The position numbers were made by a program, and so were the translations under genes. From contig JAJDAO010000072.1 in assembly GCA_029261835.1 (NCBI GenBank), forward strand, positions 138,841 to 202,840: a stretch of 64,000 nt of DNA. The letters are read 5' to 3'. This DNA is from Deltaproteobacteria bacterium. Lineage in GTDB: Bacteria > Myxococcota_A > UBA9160 > UBA4427. This document shows positions 16,220 through 25,341 of the stretch, piece by piece. The notes below the pieces were generated by a model. It worked only from the letters and a program-made list of their open reading frames with translations. It made no database searches and was not told the origin of the DNA. Positions within the stretch are counted from its first letter, which is position 1, and the number at the start of each line of letters is the position of its first letter.

Positions 16220-17618
16220 GCAGTCGGCGCTCGACCGCTTCTTCGGACTCACCGCGAACGGCAGCAATCTGCACCGCGAACTGCTCGGCGGCTGCGTCAC
16301 GTTCCTCGCCATGTCGTACATCATCTTCCTGCAGCCGGCGGTGCTGAGCGGACAGCTCTTCGGCTCGCACACGGGCCTCGACTTCGGCGCCGTGATGACC
16401 GCGACCTGCCTGGCCGCCGCACTGGCCACCGCCATCATGGCGCTCTACGCGCGCTATCCCATCGCCCAGGCACCTGGCATGGGGGAGAACTTCTTCTTCG
16501 TGCTCACCGTCGTGCCGGCGGCGGCCGCGGCCGGGGTGGGTGAGGGCTGGCAGGTGGCCCTCGGTGTGGTCTTCCTCTCCGGCGTGCTCTTCGTCCTCGT
16601 CAGCCTCTTCGGCCTGCGCGAGCTCATTCTCGATGCCATCAGCCCGGGGATGAAGAACGCCATCGCGGTGGGGATCGGGCTCTTCATCGCGCTGATCGGC
16701 TTTCAGAACGCGGGCCTGGTCCGGGTCGACCAGACGCTGTCGATGAACCCGAACCTCGCGTCGCCGGATCTGCTCGTCTTCTTCTTCGGCCTGTTGCTGA
16801 CCGCGGTGCTCCAGATCCGCGGCGTCCGCGGCTCGATCCTCTGGGGCATCATGGCCGCCACCCTGCTCGCTCTGCTGCTTCGCCTGCTGCTCCCGGCTTC
16901 ACCCGCCGTGGCTGAGTCCATGTTGCTGACGCGCTTCGAGGTGGCGAGCCGGCTGGTCTCCTCGCCGCCCTCGCTGGCGCCGACCTTCTTGAAGATGGAC
17001 ATCGCCGGGGCGCTCACGCTGCCGATGCTGCCCTTCATTCTCATCTTCTTTGTGATGGATGTCTTCGACACGACGGGCACCCTGGTCGGCGTGAGCCAGC
17101 ACGCGGGATTCATGCGCGATGGGCGCCTGCCGCGCGCCAGCCGAGCCATGCTCTCCGACGCGGTCGGGACCGTCACCGGCGCGTGTCTGGGGACGAGTAC
17201 CGTAACGAGCTTCATCGAGAGTGCGACTGGCATCGATCAAGGCGCCCGCACCGGGCTGGCGGGACTCGTGACGGCCGCCCTCTTTCTGCTGGCACTCTTC
17301 GTCAGTCCGCTGGTGGCCATGGTGGGGAGCTATCCGCCCATCACGGCACCCGCCCTCGTGATCGTAGGCGCGCTCATGGTGCGCAGTGTCGTCAACGTCG
17401 ACTGGTCCGATCTCGGCGAAGCCCTGCCCGCGCTGCTCGTCATGCTGGGTATTCCCGCAACCTACTCGATCGCGGATGGCATCGCGCTCGGGCTGATCGC
17501 CCACCCACTGCTCAAGCTCGCGGGCGGAAAACATCGGGAGATCCACTGGATCGCAATCGTGATGGCCGTCCTGCTGCTTCTCTACTACGCCTTCGTGCGT
17601 GCAGCGATATCGAATTGA
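16200..17618 (+). CDS. NCS2-family purine (hypoxanthine/guanine/adenine) permease, AzgA-like
   Basis: 472 residues, about 12-14 membrane helices. AzgA/PbuG-type signatures are present: FLAMSYIIFLQPAVLS near the N-terminus, YPIAQAPGMGENFFF, ISPGMKNAIAVGIGLFIALIG, FVMDVFDTTGTLVGVS and GTSTVTSFIESATGI. It is a likely proton-coupled nucleobase importer of the inner membrane. The ATG at 16200 overlaps the end of the Cys-cluster gene by 20 bases; a GTG at 16212 is an alternative that shortens the overlap. Confidence 0.88.
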   Translation: MRANVSEQSALDRFFGLTANGSNLHRELLGGCVTFLAMSYIIFLQPAVLSGQLFGSHTGLDFGAVMTATCLAAALATAIMALYARYPIAQAPGMGENFFFVLTVVPAAAAAGVGEGWQVALGVVFLSGVLFVLVSLFGLRELILDAISPGMKNAIAVGIGLFIALIGFQNAGLVRVDQTLSMNPNLASPDLLVFFFGLLLTAVLQIRGVRGSILWGIMAATLLALLLRLLLPASPAVAESMLLTRFEVASRLVSSPPSLAPTFLKMDIAGALTLPMLPFILIFFVMDVFDTTGTLVGVSQHAGFMRDGRLPRASRAMLSDAVGTVTGACLGTSTVTSFIESATGIDQGARTGLAGLVTAALFLLALFVSPLVAMVGSYPPITAPALVIVGALMVRSVVNVDWSDLGEALPALLVMLGIPATYSIADGIALGLIAHPLLKLAGGKHREIHWIAIVMAVLLLLYYAFVRAAISN

Positions 17619-17753
17619 GCCGAGGTCGACGGGTTGTGGGCGCATCCTAGGGGGTGTAATTTGCCTCTCGCTTGAGAGCCGCCCCGGAAGTCCCAGGACA
17701 TCGGCGCGCGACACCCCCGGAAGACACGACAGGTGAATCGAGGCTAGAAGAAG

Positions 17754-18989
17754 ATGACGAACGCGACGCGTCCACCGCTCGCCGGCCTACGGGTAATCGA
17801 AAGTTCGCTGCTCGGCCCGGCCGCCATTACGACCCATCTCGCCGATCTCGGCGCCGAGGTCATCAAGGTCGAGGCGCCCTCGGGCGACTATGTCCGCGAG
17901 ATGACCTGGCCCATCGTCAAGGGCACCTCCCTGCTGCACCTTCACATCAATCGCGGCAAGAAGAGTCTTACGCTCGATCTGCGCAAACCCGAGGGTGTGC
18001 AAATCTACAAGGATCTCGTCAAGGACGCGGATGTCGTGGTCGAAGCCATGCGACCCGGATCGCTGGCGCGACGCGGCCTTGGCTACGAGGAGCTCAGCGC
18101 CATCAACGCGAAGATCGTCTTCTGCAATATTTCGGGCTACGGCATGACGGGTCCCTACCAGAGCCTGCCCGCGCACGGGATCGCCTTCGACACGTGGGCG
18201 GGCATCGTGAACCCCGCCTACGACGAAGAGGGCTTCTGCTACATCCCCGAGCACGCCTCCATCGGCATGCACGCCGGCCCCATGTTCGGCGCCATGGCGA
18301 TTCTCGCCGGGGTCATCCGCGCTCGAGAGAGTGGTGCGGGCTGTTTGATGGAGATCGGACAATCCGACGCCGCCGCCTACATGGACTGGTACCGCAGCGA
18401 ATCATGGATGGCCTACGAGCGGCCTGAAGACGAGGTAACGGGCAACAAGGCGGACGACTACGTGCGCCGCGCACCTGGGACGGCGGGCATGAAGGAGGGG
18501 GTTCGCTATCAGATGTACGAATCCTCCGATGGGCATGTTCTCTTCATGGCGTCCGAGCAGGCGTTCTGGAAGAACTTCTGTCAGTGCGTGGAGCGCACGG
18601 ACCTCTTCGACAAGTGGCCTGGCTCCAAATTCGCTGACCATGCCCGGGGCAATCGAGAGCTGCAGCGTGAGCTGCGTGACATATTCAAGAGCAAGGCCTC
18701 CGCGGAATGGCTCCGACTGGGAGACGAGAAGAACTTCCCGATCGCGCCGGTCAATACGCCCAAGACGCTCGCTGACGACGCGCAATTCAGGGACCGATTC
18801 CCCCTCTATCCACACGAAGAGCACGGCGCCGATATGCTTCCCTTTCCGGTCAAGATCGTCGGTGAAGAGCTGCCGTCGCCGGGTCTGGCCCCCACTGTGG
18901 GTGAGCACAATGAGCGCGTACTGTCCGAAGTGCTGGGCTACGACGCGAAGAGGATCGCCGAGCTCAAGGAGACGGGCGCACTCGGCTAG
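17754..18989 (+). CDS. CaiB/BaiF-type class III CoA transferase
   Basis: 411 residues. The N-terminus PLAGLRVIESSLLGPAAITTHLADLGAEVIKVE is the usual opening of this family. Further marks are NRGKKSLTLDLRKPEG, ADVVVEAMRPGSLARRGLGYEEL, FCNISGYGMTGPY and a candidate catalytic Asp in GIAFDTWAG. It should move CoA between two carboxylic acids without release of free acid. No dedicated ligase or dehydrogenase gene is adjacent, so the substrate cannot be named. The next gene starts 18 bases after its TAG stop, compatible with an operon. Confidence 0.88.
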   Translation: MTNATRPPLAGLRVIESSLLGPAAITTHLADLGAEVIKVEAPSGDYVREMTWPIVKGTSLLHLHINRGKKSLTLDLRKPEGVQIYKDLVKDADVVVEAMRPGSLARRGLGYEELSAINAKIVFCNISGYGMTGPYQSLPAHGIAFDTWAGIVNPAYDEEGFCYIPEHASIGMHAGPMFGAMAILAGVIRARESGAGCLMEIGQSDAAAYMDWYRSESWMAYERPEDEVTGNKADDYVRRAPGTAGMKEGVRYQMYESSDGHVLFMASEQAFWKNFCQCVERTDLFDKWPGSKFADHARGNRELQRELRDIFKSKASAEWLRLGDEKNFPIAPVNTPKTLADDAQFRDRFPLYPHEEHGADMLPFPVKIVGEELPSPGLAPTVGEHNERVLSEVLGYDAKRIAELKETGALG

Positions 18990-19007
18990 GAACCATTCGG
19001 GGGGGCG

Positions 19008-19631
19008 ATGGCGAGCAAAGCGATTGGCCGTGGCAGACGACGCACCATCCGCAAACTGGCGCTCGTGTTGACCCTCGCGGTCGGGGTCGCGGTTGCCCTG
19101 ATCGCCAATCACCGACTCGGCCCCAAGCACCTGCTGACCGTCTGGCCCGGCGTTCTGTACCGAAGCGGCGTACTGCTGCCATGGCAACTCGACGAGGTGA
19201 TCGACCGCTATGGCATCCGCAGTGTCGTCAACCTCCGCTCCCAGCCGGAGAACGAAGATGGCGATTGGTATCGAGAGCAGACGGAGTTGTTGTCGGGCCG
19301 GGGGGTCGAGCTCGTCGATCTGCCGATGTACTCCGGCTACCCCCCCAAGAGCGAGACGCTCAGCCGCTGGCTCGCGCTGCTGGATGACGACAGCAGGCTG
19401 CCCGCTCTCGTGCACTGCCAGCACGGCGTTGTCCGAACCGGCATGCTGATCGCGGTCTTTCAGATGGAGTACCTCGGCTACAGCAACGCGCAGGCACAGG
19501 AAGCCCTCGAACTTTTCGGCCAGCGCGAACTCGACGATCCGGTCGGTTCGCGCGTGAAGGATTTCATCGCCGGATATGTGCCGCGCTCGCCCGGCCGCGA
19601 CTTCGCCGAGGTGCCGCCGGGCTCTCCGTAG
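19008..19631 (+). CDS. membrane-anchored protein tyrosine / dual-specificity phosphatase
   Basis: 207 residues. A basic N-terminus is followed by a hydrophobic anchor (about residues 17-33), then a DSP/PTP domain: VWPGVLYRSGVLLPWQLDEV, SVVNLRSQPEN, and the P-loop LVHCQHGVVRTGML (H-C-x5-R-T) with the nucleophilic Cys and Arg. The fold resembles bacterial tyrosine phosphatases of the DSP-PTPase type. Topology suggests a periplasmic or membrane-proximal catalytic domain. The gene lies between the CoA transferase and the multihaem cytochrome; no partner tyrosine kinase is visible. Confidence 0.82.
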   Translation: MASKAIGRGRRRTIRKLALVLTLAVGVAVALIANHRLGPKHLLTVWPGVLYRSGVLLPWQLDEVIDRYGIRSVVNLRSQPENEDGDWYREQTELLSGRGVELVDLPMYSGYPPKSETLSRWLALLDDDSRLPALVHCQHGVVRTGMLIAVFQMEYLGYSNAQAQEALELFGQRELDDPVGSRVKDFIAGYVPRSPGRDFAEVPPGSP

Positions 19632-19653
19632 CGTCCTGTGACATCATTGCGCT

Positions 19654-21939
19654 ATGCCGACCCTCGCGATTCGCAGCCTGACCGTGCTTCCGCTCCTGCT
19701 GATCGGGCTCTCGAGTGGGGCGGCGGCAGCAGCTGAAGCGGAGCAGTGGCCGCGGCAGGAGCGGCGCGAGGGGGCACAGGGCATCGCCTTCGTCTCCGAA
19801 GCGTCGTGCCTGGAGTGCCATCCGGAGCAAGCGGCCGCGTGGCGAACTTCGCATCACGCGCTCTCGATGCAACCGGCGAGCCGCGAGAGCGTGTTGGGCG
19901 ACTTCAGCGGCAGCACGTTCGAGTACTTCGGTGTCGTGTCGCGATTCTTCCAAGAGGGTGGGCGTTTCTTCGTCAACACGGAGGGCGCCGACGGCGCCAT
20001 GGCGGACTTCGAGGTCGCCTACACCTTTGGCGTAACACCGCTGCAGCAGTATCTCGTGCGCTTCCCCGGTGGCCGGCTGCAGTGCCTGGGTATCGCCTGG
20101 GACAGCGTGGCCCGGCGCTGGTTCCACCTCTATCCCGATGAGCGGATTGCGCCCGGCGACGCGCTCCACTGGACGGGGCGTTATCAGCGCTGGAACTCGA
20201 TGTGCGCGGAGTGCCACTCGACCGATTTGCGCAAGCGCTACGACCCGGAGAGCGACCGCTACCGCACCACCTGGGCCGAGATCAACGTCGGCTGCCAGGC
20301 TTGCCACGGCCCCGGCGCGGCCCACGTGACCTGGGCGCAGGCGGACGAAAAGAAGGGCACGTCCTATGCCCTGGTGCCCACTTTCGGGGCCCCCGCTCCT
20401 CACGCCGTGGTTGACGCCTGCGCGCGCTGCCACGCCCGCCGCTACCGCGTGAGTGAAGAAGATGCCCACGGCCGTCCCCTGCTCGACGACTTCGCACCCG
20501 TGACGCTGGACGCATCGCTCTACCATGGGGACGGCCAGATCCTCGATGAGGTCTACGTCTACGGCTCGTTCCTGCAGAGCAAGATGTACGCGGTCGGTGT
20601 GACCTGCCGCGACTGCCACGACTCCCACAGCCTCAAAACCCACGCCGAAGGCAATGCGCTGTGCGTGCGCTGCCATCAGGAGAAGCCAGAGACGAAGCTC
20701 GAGGGGCTGACGACGAAGCGTTACGACTCGCCGAAGCACCACTTCCATCCTCAGGATTCGCCTTCGGCGCGCTGCGTGGCCTGTCACATGCCGAGTCAAG
20801 TCTACATGGGGATCGACGCGCGGCTAGACCACAGCCTGCGCGTCCCGCGGCCCGACCTCTCGCTCGAGCTCGACATGCCCAATGCCTGTAACGGCTGCCA
20901 CGACGACAAGTCGATCACCTGGGCCCGGGATGCAATCACGAAATGGTACGGCCCACTGCGCACGAGGGGTGCCGACTGGGCCAGAGCGCTGCAGGGCGGA
21001 CGCCTCGGCAAACCGGAGGCCGAAGCGAGGCTGATCGAGCTGGCAGCTGAGCCGGGGATACCCGCCATCGTGCGAGCGACCGCACTCGACCTGCTCGCCC
21101 GCTACGGAACGGAAGCGATGCAAGCCCTGGTGCGAGCGACGGCCGACCCGGAGCCGCTGATTCGCGCGGCAGCCGTTCGCGGCCTCGGGCGCCTGGCACC
21201 CGAACAGCGACGAGACATCCTCGCGCCGCTGCTCTCCGATCCCATTCGAGCGGTGCGCAACGAGGCGGCACGCCTGCTCGCCCTCCTACCCACCACAGCG
21301 CTCGACGCCAATCAGCAGGCGCGGCGGGCGGCGGGCATCGCGGACTACGAAGCCGCGCAACGCGCGACGGCCGACCTGCCCGCGGCGCGCGTCAACCTCG
21401 CCCTGCTCTACGACGATCTCGGCGATGCGACCAAGGCCGAGCACAGCTATCTGCGAGCGATCGAGATGGACCCGGACGCGCTGGCGGCCCGCGTCAACCT
21501 CGCGAATCTCTACAACGCCGAGGGGCGTAGGGCAGACGCGGAGCGCGTTCTGAGGGCGGCGATCGAACGGACTCCGGCCGAGGGAGAGCTCCACTACTCG
21601 CTGGGCCTGCTACTGGGCGAGCTCGGCCGCCTCGGCGAAGCCGTGCCGGCTCTCGCCAAGGCGGCTGAGCTGATTCCCGGCCGGGCGCGCGTTCACTACA
21701 ACCTCGGGCTCGCGCTGCAGCACGCCGGGCAGTTCGAGCCGGCCCGCGCCGCCCTCGCGAGAGCGACCCAGCTCGATCCACGAGACCCTTCCGTCGTCCA
21801 TGCCCTGGCGATCTTGCACCTGCAGCGCGGGGAGTGGGAGCGAGCGCTGCCCTACGCTCGCAGACTGGCAGAGCTCGTACCCGGTGCCCCCGGACCACGC
21901 CAGCTGCTGGAGCGGGTGGAGTTCGAGCTCGCCCGCTGA
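19654..21939 (+). CDS. octahaem cytochrome c with HEAT and TPR domains
   Basis: 761 residues. After a signal peptide (about 1-28) the first half carries eight CxxCH motifs: CLECH, CAECH, CQACH, CARCH, CRDCH, CVRCH, CVACH and CNGCH. Around residues 400-540 the protein turns into Ala/Leu-rich HEAT-like helices (RATALDLLARYGTEAMQ, RAAAVRGLGRLAPEQ). It ends in about five TPR repeats (AARVNLANLYNAEGRRADAE, ELHYSLGLLLGELGRLGEA). Cytochrome c554-like TPR proteins of this layout are periplasmic electron-transfer or scaffold proteins; the exact redox partner is unknown. A copy of the dispersed repeat starts three bases after its TGA. Confidence 0.87.
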   Translation: MPTLAIRSLTVLPLLLIGLSSGAAAAAEAEQWPRQERREGAQGIAFVSEASCLECHPEQAAAWRTSHHALSMQPASRESVLGDFSGSTFEYFGVVSRFFQEGGRFFVNTEGADGAMADFEVAYTFGVTPLQQYLVRFPGGRLQCLGIAWDSVARRWFHLYPDERIAPGDALHWTGRYQRWNSMCAECHSTDLRKRYDPESDRYRTTWAEINVGCQACHGPGAAHVTWAQADEKKGTSYALVPTFGAPAPHAVVDACARCHARRYRVSEEDAHGRPLLDDFAPVTLDASLYHGDGQILDEVYVYGSFLQSKMYAVGVTCRDCHDSHSLKTHAEGNALCVRCHQEKPETKLEGLTTKRYDSPKHHFHPQDSPSARCVACHMPSQVYMGIDARLDHSLRVPRPDLSLELDMPNACNGCHDDKSITWARDAITKWYGPLRTRGADWARALQGGRLGKPEAEARLIELAAEPGIPAIVRATALDLLARYGTEAMQALVRATADPEPLIRAAAVRGLGRLAPEQRRDILAPLLSDPIRAVRNEAARLLALLPTTALDANQQARRAAGIADYEAAQRATADLPAARVNLALLYDDLGDATKAEHSYLRAIEMDPDALAARVNLANLYNAEGRRADAERVLRAAIERTPAEGELHYSLGLLLGELGRLGEAVPALAKAAELIPGRARVHYNLGLALQHAGQFEPARAALARATQLDPRDPSVVHALAILHLQRGEWERALPYARRLAELVPGAPGPRQLLERVEFELAR

Positions 21940-21941
21940 CC

Positions 21942-21984
21942 GGGTAGTCGAGATAGTTGGCGAGCTGCTGGGACAGAACACTAG
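21942..21984 (-). repeat. half copy of the CTAG-bounded palindromic repeat
   Basis: Read leftward from the CTAG at 21981, about 42 bases match the left terminal repeat of the element at 35710 with roughly six differences (shared core CGCCAACTATCTCGAC). No matching second end is visible, so it is a half element. It lies between the multihaem cytochrome stop and the lipoyl-hydrolase start. Confidence 0.6.
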
Positions 21985-22030
21985 ACTGCTCGACGCGACC
22001 GGACGTCATGACGGGGAGAATCAGCTGACG

Positions 22031-23326
22031 ATGGCGAGCGCAATCGCGATGCCGCGGCTCGGTCTGAAGATGGAGACGGGTACGGTGCTCGAGTGGCGCG
22101 TGGCACCGGGCGACGCCGTAGCGGCGGGTGAAGTCGTGCTCGTGATCGAGAGTGACAAGACCTCGGTCGAGATCGAGGCGCAGCAGTCCGGCGTGATGCG
22201 TCACATCTACGTCGAACCGGATGAGACGGTGGCGTGCGGCACCCTGCTGGCCGCGGTGACGCCCACATCCGACGAGCCCTTCGACGCCGAGGCTTTTCGA
22301 AGCGAGCTGGCCGCGGCGCAGACGCCGGAAGCGTCAGCCCGCAGCGCCGAGCCCCGGCCGACTCGCCGGGCCCCCTGTGCCGAGGGCCGCTCCCGACGAC
22401 CGGGCCGCAGCGGCTCCGCGACACCGGCCGCCCGAAAGCGTGCACGCGAGCTGGGTGTCGAGCTGGCGGCGATCGGCGGCAGTGGACCGGGTGGTCGCGT
22501 GACGCGAGAGGACGTCGAGGCACATGTCGCGGCGAGCGCAGCACGCGTCGAGGTGGCGCCCGGCGTCGCGCTCGAGCTCGAGCGCTTCGGCTCGGGCGAC
22601 CCCGTGCTGCTCTTGCCCGGCTTCGGCACGGACTTCTCTGCCTTCGTGAAGCAGGTGCCCGCACTGCAGGCGAAGTACGCGGTGGCGGCGCTCAACCCGC
22701 GCGGTGTCGGCCTGTCCGACGCCCCGGAGCAAGAGGCTTACACGCTCGAGACGGCCGGCCTCGATGCTGCCGCCGTGCTGGAAGAGCCGAGCCACATCGT
22801 GGGCGCGAGTCTCGGCGCCGCGACGGCAATCGAGCTGGCGTTGGCCTCGCCAGAACGCGTGCGCTCACTCAGTCTCATCACGCCATTCGTGCGGGCCAAC
22901 GGAACGCTCCTGGCGGTGATCGACGCCTGGTGTCACTGCGCGCAGGAGGCCTCCGCCGAAACGCTCGCCCGCTGCATCGTGCCCTGGCTCTTCTCGTCGG
23001 CCTATCTGGAAGAGGAGCAGAGGCGCAGCGCGGCGGTACGGGGTCTGGCAGAGGTCGCGCCCCGTCTGCCGGCAGCCACGTTGCTGCGGACGGCCGCCGG
23101 GCTGAGAGCCTGGTCGGGTCGACGCGGTGACGCGGTGACGCGACTGCGCGTTCCCACGCTGGTGCTTGCCGCGGGGCTTGATCGCCTGACGCCGGATGGC
23201 GATGCCCTCGCGTCCACCATTCCGAATGCTCGTCTTGTTGTCGCAGCCGGAGCGGGCCATGCGGTCACGCTTGAAGCCCCGGACGCCGTCAACACGGCGC
23301 TGCTGGAGCACTTCGCCAAGAACTGA
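22031..23326 (+). CDS. lipoyl-domain alpha/beta-hydrolase (AcoC-like E2 component)
   Basis: About 431 residues in three parts. Residues 1-80 form a lipoyl domain with the attachment Lys in VIESDKTSVEIEA. A basic linker leads to a peripheral-subunit-binding domain (ATPAARKRARELGVELAAI, GPGGRVTREDV) at about 133-170. The rest is an alpha/beta hydrolase with oxyanion LLLPGFGTDFSAF, the nucleophile elbow VGASLGAA, and a late AGLDRLTP and GAGHAVTLEAP (Asp and His). This is the layout of AcoC, the dihydrolipoamide acyltransferase of acetoin dehydrogenase. E1 alpha and E1 beta genes follow directly. No lipoamide dehydrogenase (E3) gene is nearby. Confidence 0.85.
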   Translation: MASAIAMPRLGLKMETGTVLEWRVAPGDAVAAGEVVLVIESDKTSVEIEAQQSGVMRHIYVEPDETVACGTLLAAVTPTSDEPFDAEAFRSELAAAQTPEASARSAEPRPTRRAPCAEGRSRRPGRSGSATPAARKRARELGVELAAIGGSGPGGRVTREDVEAHVAASAARVEVAPGVALELERFGSGDPVLLLPGFGTDFSAFVKQVPALQAKYAVAALNPRGVGLSDAPEQEAYTLETAGLDAAAVLEEPSHIVGASLGAATAIELALASPERVRSLSLITPFVRANGTLLAVIDAWCHCAQEASAETLARCIVPWLFSSAYLEEEQRRSAAVRGLAEVAPRLPAATLLRTAAGLRAWSGRRGDAVTRLRVPTLVLAAGLDRLTPDGDALASTIPNARLVVAAGAGHAVTLEAPDAVNTALLEHFAKN

Positions 23327-23344
23327 TCTTCCGGAGGTCCCATC

Positions 23345-24313
23345 ATGGAACTGACACGCGAACAGCTCATCGACGCCTACCGCCGAATGCGGCTGATCCG
23401 CGGCTTCGAGGATAAACTCAATGAGCTCGTGATGGCGGGGCGACTCTCGGGCTTCCTGCACTTGTACGCCGGCGAGGAGGCGGTGGCAGTCGGCGTCGCC
23501 GCTCACCTCACCGATCGCGACTATTTCTCCTCGACACACCGAGGCCACGGCCACTGCATTGCCAAGGGTGTCGACATCAATGGGATGATGGCCGAGCTCT
23601 TCGGCCGGGCAACCGGCACCTGCAAAGGCAAGGGCGGCTCGATGCACATCGCGGACGTGGACAAGGGCATGCTCGGTGCCAACGGCATCGTGGGTGCCGG
23701 CATCCCCATCGCGGTCGGGGCCGCGCTCACGGCCAAGACACGCGGCGGCGACTCCGTCTCGGTCGCATTCTTCGGAGACGGCGCATCGAACCAGGGCGCC
23801 TTCCACGAGGTCGCCAACATGGCGGCGCTGTGGAAGCTGCCCGTCGTCTTCGTCTGCGAGAACAACGGCTACGGTGAGGCGACCCCAGCCGAGTTCGCAG
23901 TGAGCGTGCCGAACGTCGCCGATCGGGCAAGCGCCTACGGAATGCCGGGCCTGGTGGCCAACGGCATGGACTTCTTCGAGGTCTACGCCGAGGCGGGCGA
24001 GGCGATCGAACGGGCCCGCCGCGGCGAAGGGCCGAGCCTGCTCGAATTCAAGACCTACCGCTACTACGGCCACTTCGTCGGCGACAACACCGCCTACCGT
24101 CTGAAAGAGGAAGAGGAGGCAATGCGGCGAGATCACGACCCACTGACGGGTTTCGAGGAGCAGACCGTCTCGGGAGGATTGCTGAGCGCCGACGAACTGC
24201 GGGAGGTCGACGCAGCGGTGGCGGACGAGATCGAGCAGGCGGTGAAGTTCGCCGAGGAGAGCCCAAGCCCGACGCCCGAGGATCTCCTCGCCGACGTCTA
24301 CGTGAGGTACTAG
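23345..24313 (+). CDS. TPP-dependent dehydrogenase E1 component, alpha subunit (AcoA/PdhA-like)
   Basis: 322 residues. It opens with YRRMRLIRGFEDKLNELVMAG, then LSGFLHLYAGEEAVAVG and STHRGHGHCIAKG, and has the TPP-binding motif GDGASNQGAFHEVANMAALW with the closing Asn pair in VCENNGYG. This is the standard E1 alpha of acetoin/2-oxo-acid dehydrogenases, which decarboxylates the substrate with beta subunit and hands the acyl group to the lipoyl E2. The gene follows the E2 by 18 bases with GGAGG before the ATG and precedes E1 beta by 2 bases. Acetoin, pyruvate and branched oxo-acids are all possible; the AcoC-like E2 favours acetoin. Confidence 0.9.
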   Translation: MELTREQLIDAYRRMRLIRGFEDKLNELVMAGRLSGFLHLYAGEEAVAVGVAAHLTDRDYFSSTHRGHGHCIAKGVDINGMMAELFGRATGTCKGKGGSMHIADVDKGMLGANGIVGAGIPIAVGAALTAKTRGGDSVSVAFFGDGASNQGAFHEVANMAALWKLPVVFVCENNGYGEATPAEFAVSVPNVADRASAYGMPGLVANGMDFFEVYAEAGEAIERARRGEGPSLLEFKTYRYYGHFVGDNTAYRLKEEEEAMRRDHDPLTGFEEQTVSGGLLSADELREVDAAVADEIEQAVKFAEESPSPTPEDLLADVYVRY

Positions 24314-24315
24314 TC

Positions 24316-25326
24316 ATGGGCCGCGTAATCAGCTTCCACCAGGCAGTCAACGAAGCGATGCACATCGCCCTGCAGTCGGACCCCGACGTCATCCTCATGG
24401 GCGAAGACGTCGCCGGCGGTGGTGGCCGTGAAGATCAGGGCATCGAAGAGGCCTGGGGCGGCGTCATGGGCGTCACCAAGGGGCTGTACAAGGCCTTTGG
24501 GCCCGAGCGCGTGATCGACACACCCATCAGCGAGATGGGCTTCATGGGCATCGCCGTCGGCGCCGCGGCCACGGGGCTGCGACCGATCGTCGAGCTGATG
24601 TTCATGGATTTCATCGGAGTGGCGTTCGATCCACTCCTCAATCAGGCCTCCAAGCTGCGTTATATGTTCGGCGGCAAGGCACGCGTGCCGCTGGTGGTCC
24701 GCACCATGTCGGGCGCAGGGCTGCGGGCCGCGGCACAGCATTCGCAGTCACTCTATGGCATGACGAGCGCGATACCGGGGCTCAAGACGCTCTGCCCCGC
24801 TACACCGTACGACGCGAAGGGAATGCTGTTGGCGGCGGTCCGCGACGATGATCCCGTGGTCTTCTGCGAGGCCAAGACCCTCTACGGCAAGACGGGAGAG
24901 GTGCCGGAAGAGGATTACGAAGTCGAGCTGGGACGTGCCCGTATTCATCGCGAGGGATCGGATCTAACACTCGTCGGCGTCGGTGCCACAGTCTATACCG
25001 CGCTCGATGCGGCGGCGGCACTCGAGCAGGATGGCATCTCGACGGAGGTAGTCGATCTGCGTTCGCTGTCTCCGCTCGACGAGGAGACGATCCTGAGCTC
25101 GCTCGAGAAGACCGGCCGTCTCGTCGTGATCGACGAGGCCACGCCGCGCTGCGGGGTCGCGAGCGAGATCCAGGCGCTGTGTGTGGACCGTGGCTTCGAC
25201 CACCTCGACGCACCCGTGCGCAAGGTGACGGCGCCCCATACACCCGTCCCCTTCGCCCCGATCCTCGAGGACGCCTATCTCCCCTCGGTGAAGCGAACGC
25301 TGGAGGTGGTCGCCGAGCTGCTCTGA
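24316..25326 (+). CDS. TPP-dependent dehydrogenase E1 component, beta subunit (AcoB/PdhB-like)
   Basis: 336 residues. Family marks are the N-terminus ISFHQAVNEAMHIALQSDPDVILMGEDVA, the DTPISEMGFMGIAVGAAATG segment, FGGKARVPLVVRTMSGAG with the conserved AAQHSQS, and the C-terminal transketolase domain (VVDLRSLSPLDEETILSS, VTAPHTPVPFAPILED). It pairs with the alpha subunit encoded two bases upstream. It ends convergently with the RND exporter gene, 15 bases away. Confidence 0.9.
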   Translation: MGRVISFHQAVNEAMHIALQSDPDVILMGEDVAGGGGREDQGIEEAWGGVMGVTKGLYKAFGPERVIDTPISEMGFMGIAVGAAATGLRPIVELMFMDFIGVAFDPLLNQASKLRYMFGGKARVPLVVRTMSGAGLRAAAQHSQSLYGMTSAIPGLKTLCPATPYDAKGMLLAAVRDDDPVVFCEAKTLYGKTGEVPEEDYEVELGRARIHREGSDLTLVGVGATVYTALDAAAALEQDGISTEVVDLRSLSPLDEETILSSLEKTGRLVVIDEATPRCGVASEIQALCVDRGFDHLDAPVRKVTAPHTPVPFAPILEDAYLPSVKRTLEVVAELL

Positions 25327-25341
25327 GGACGGACTGCAGAC

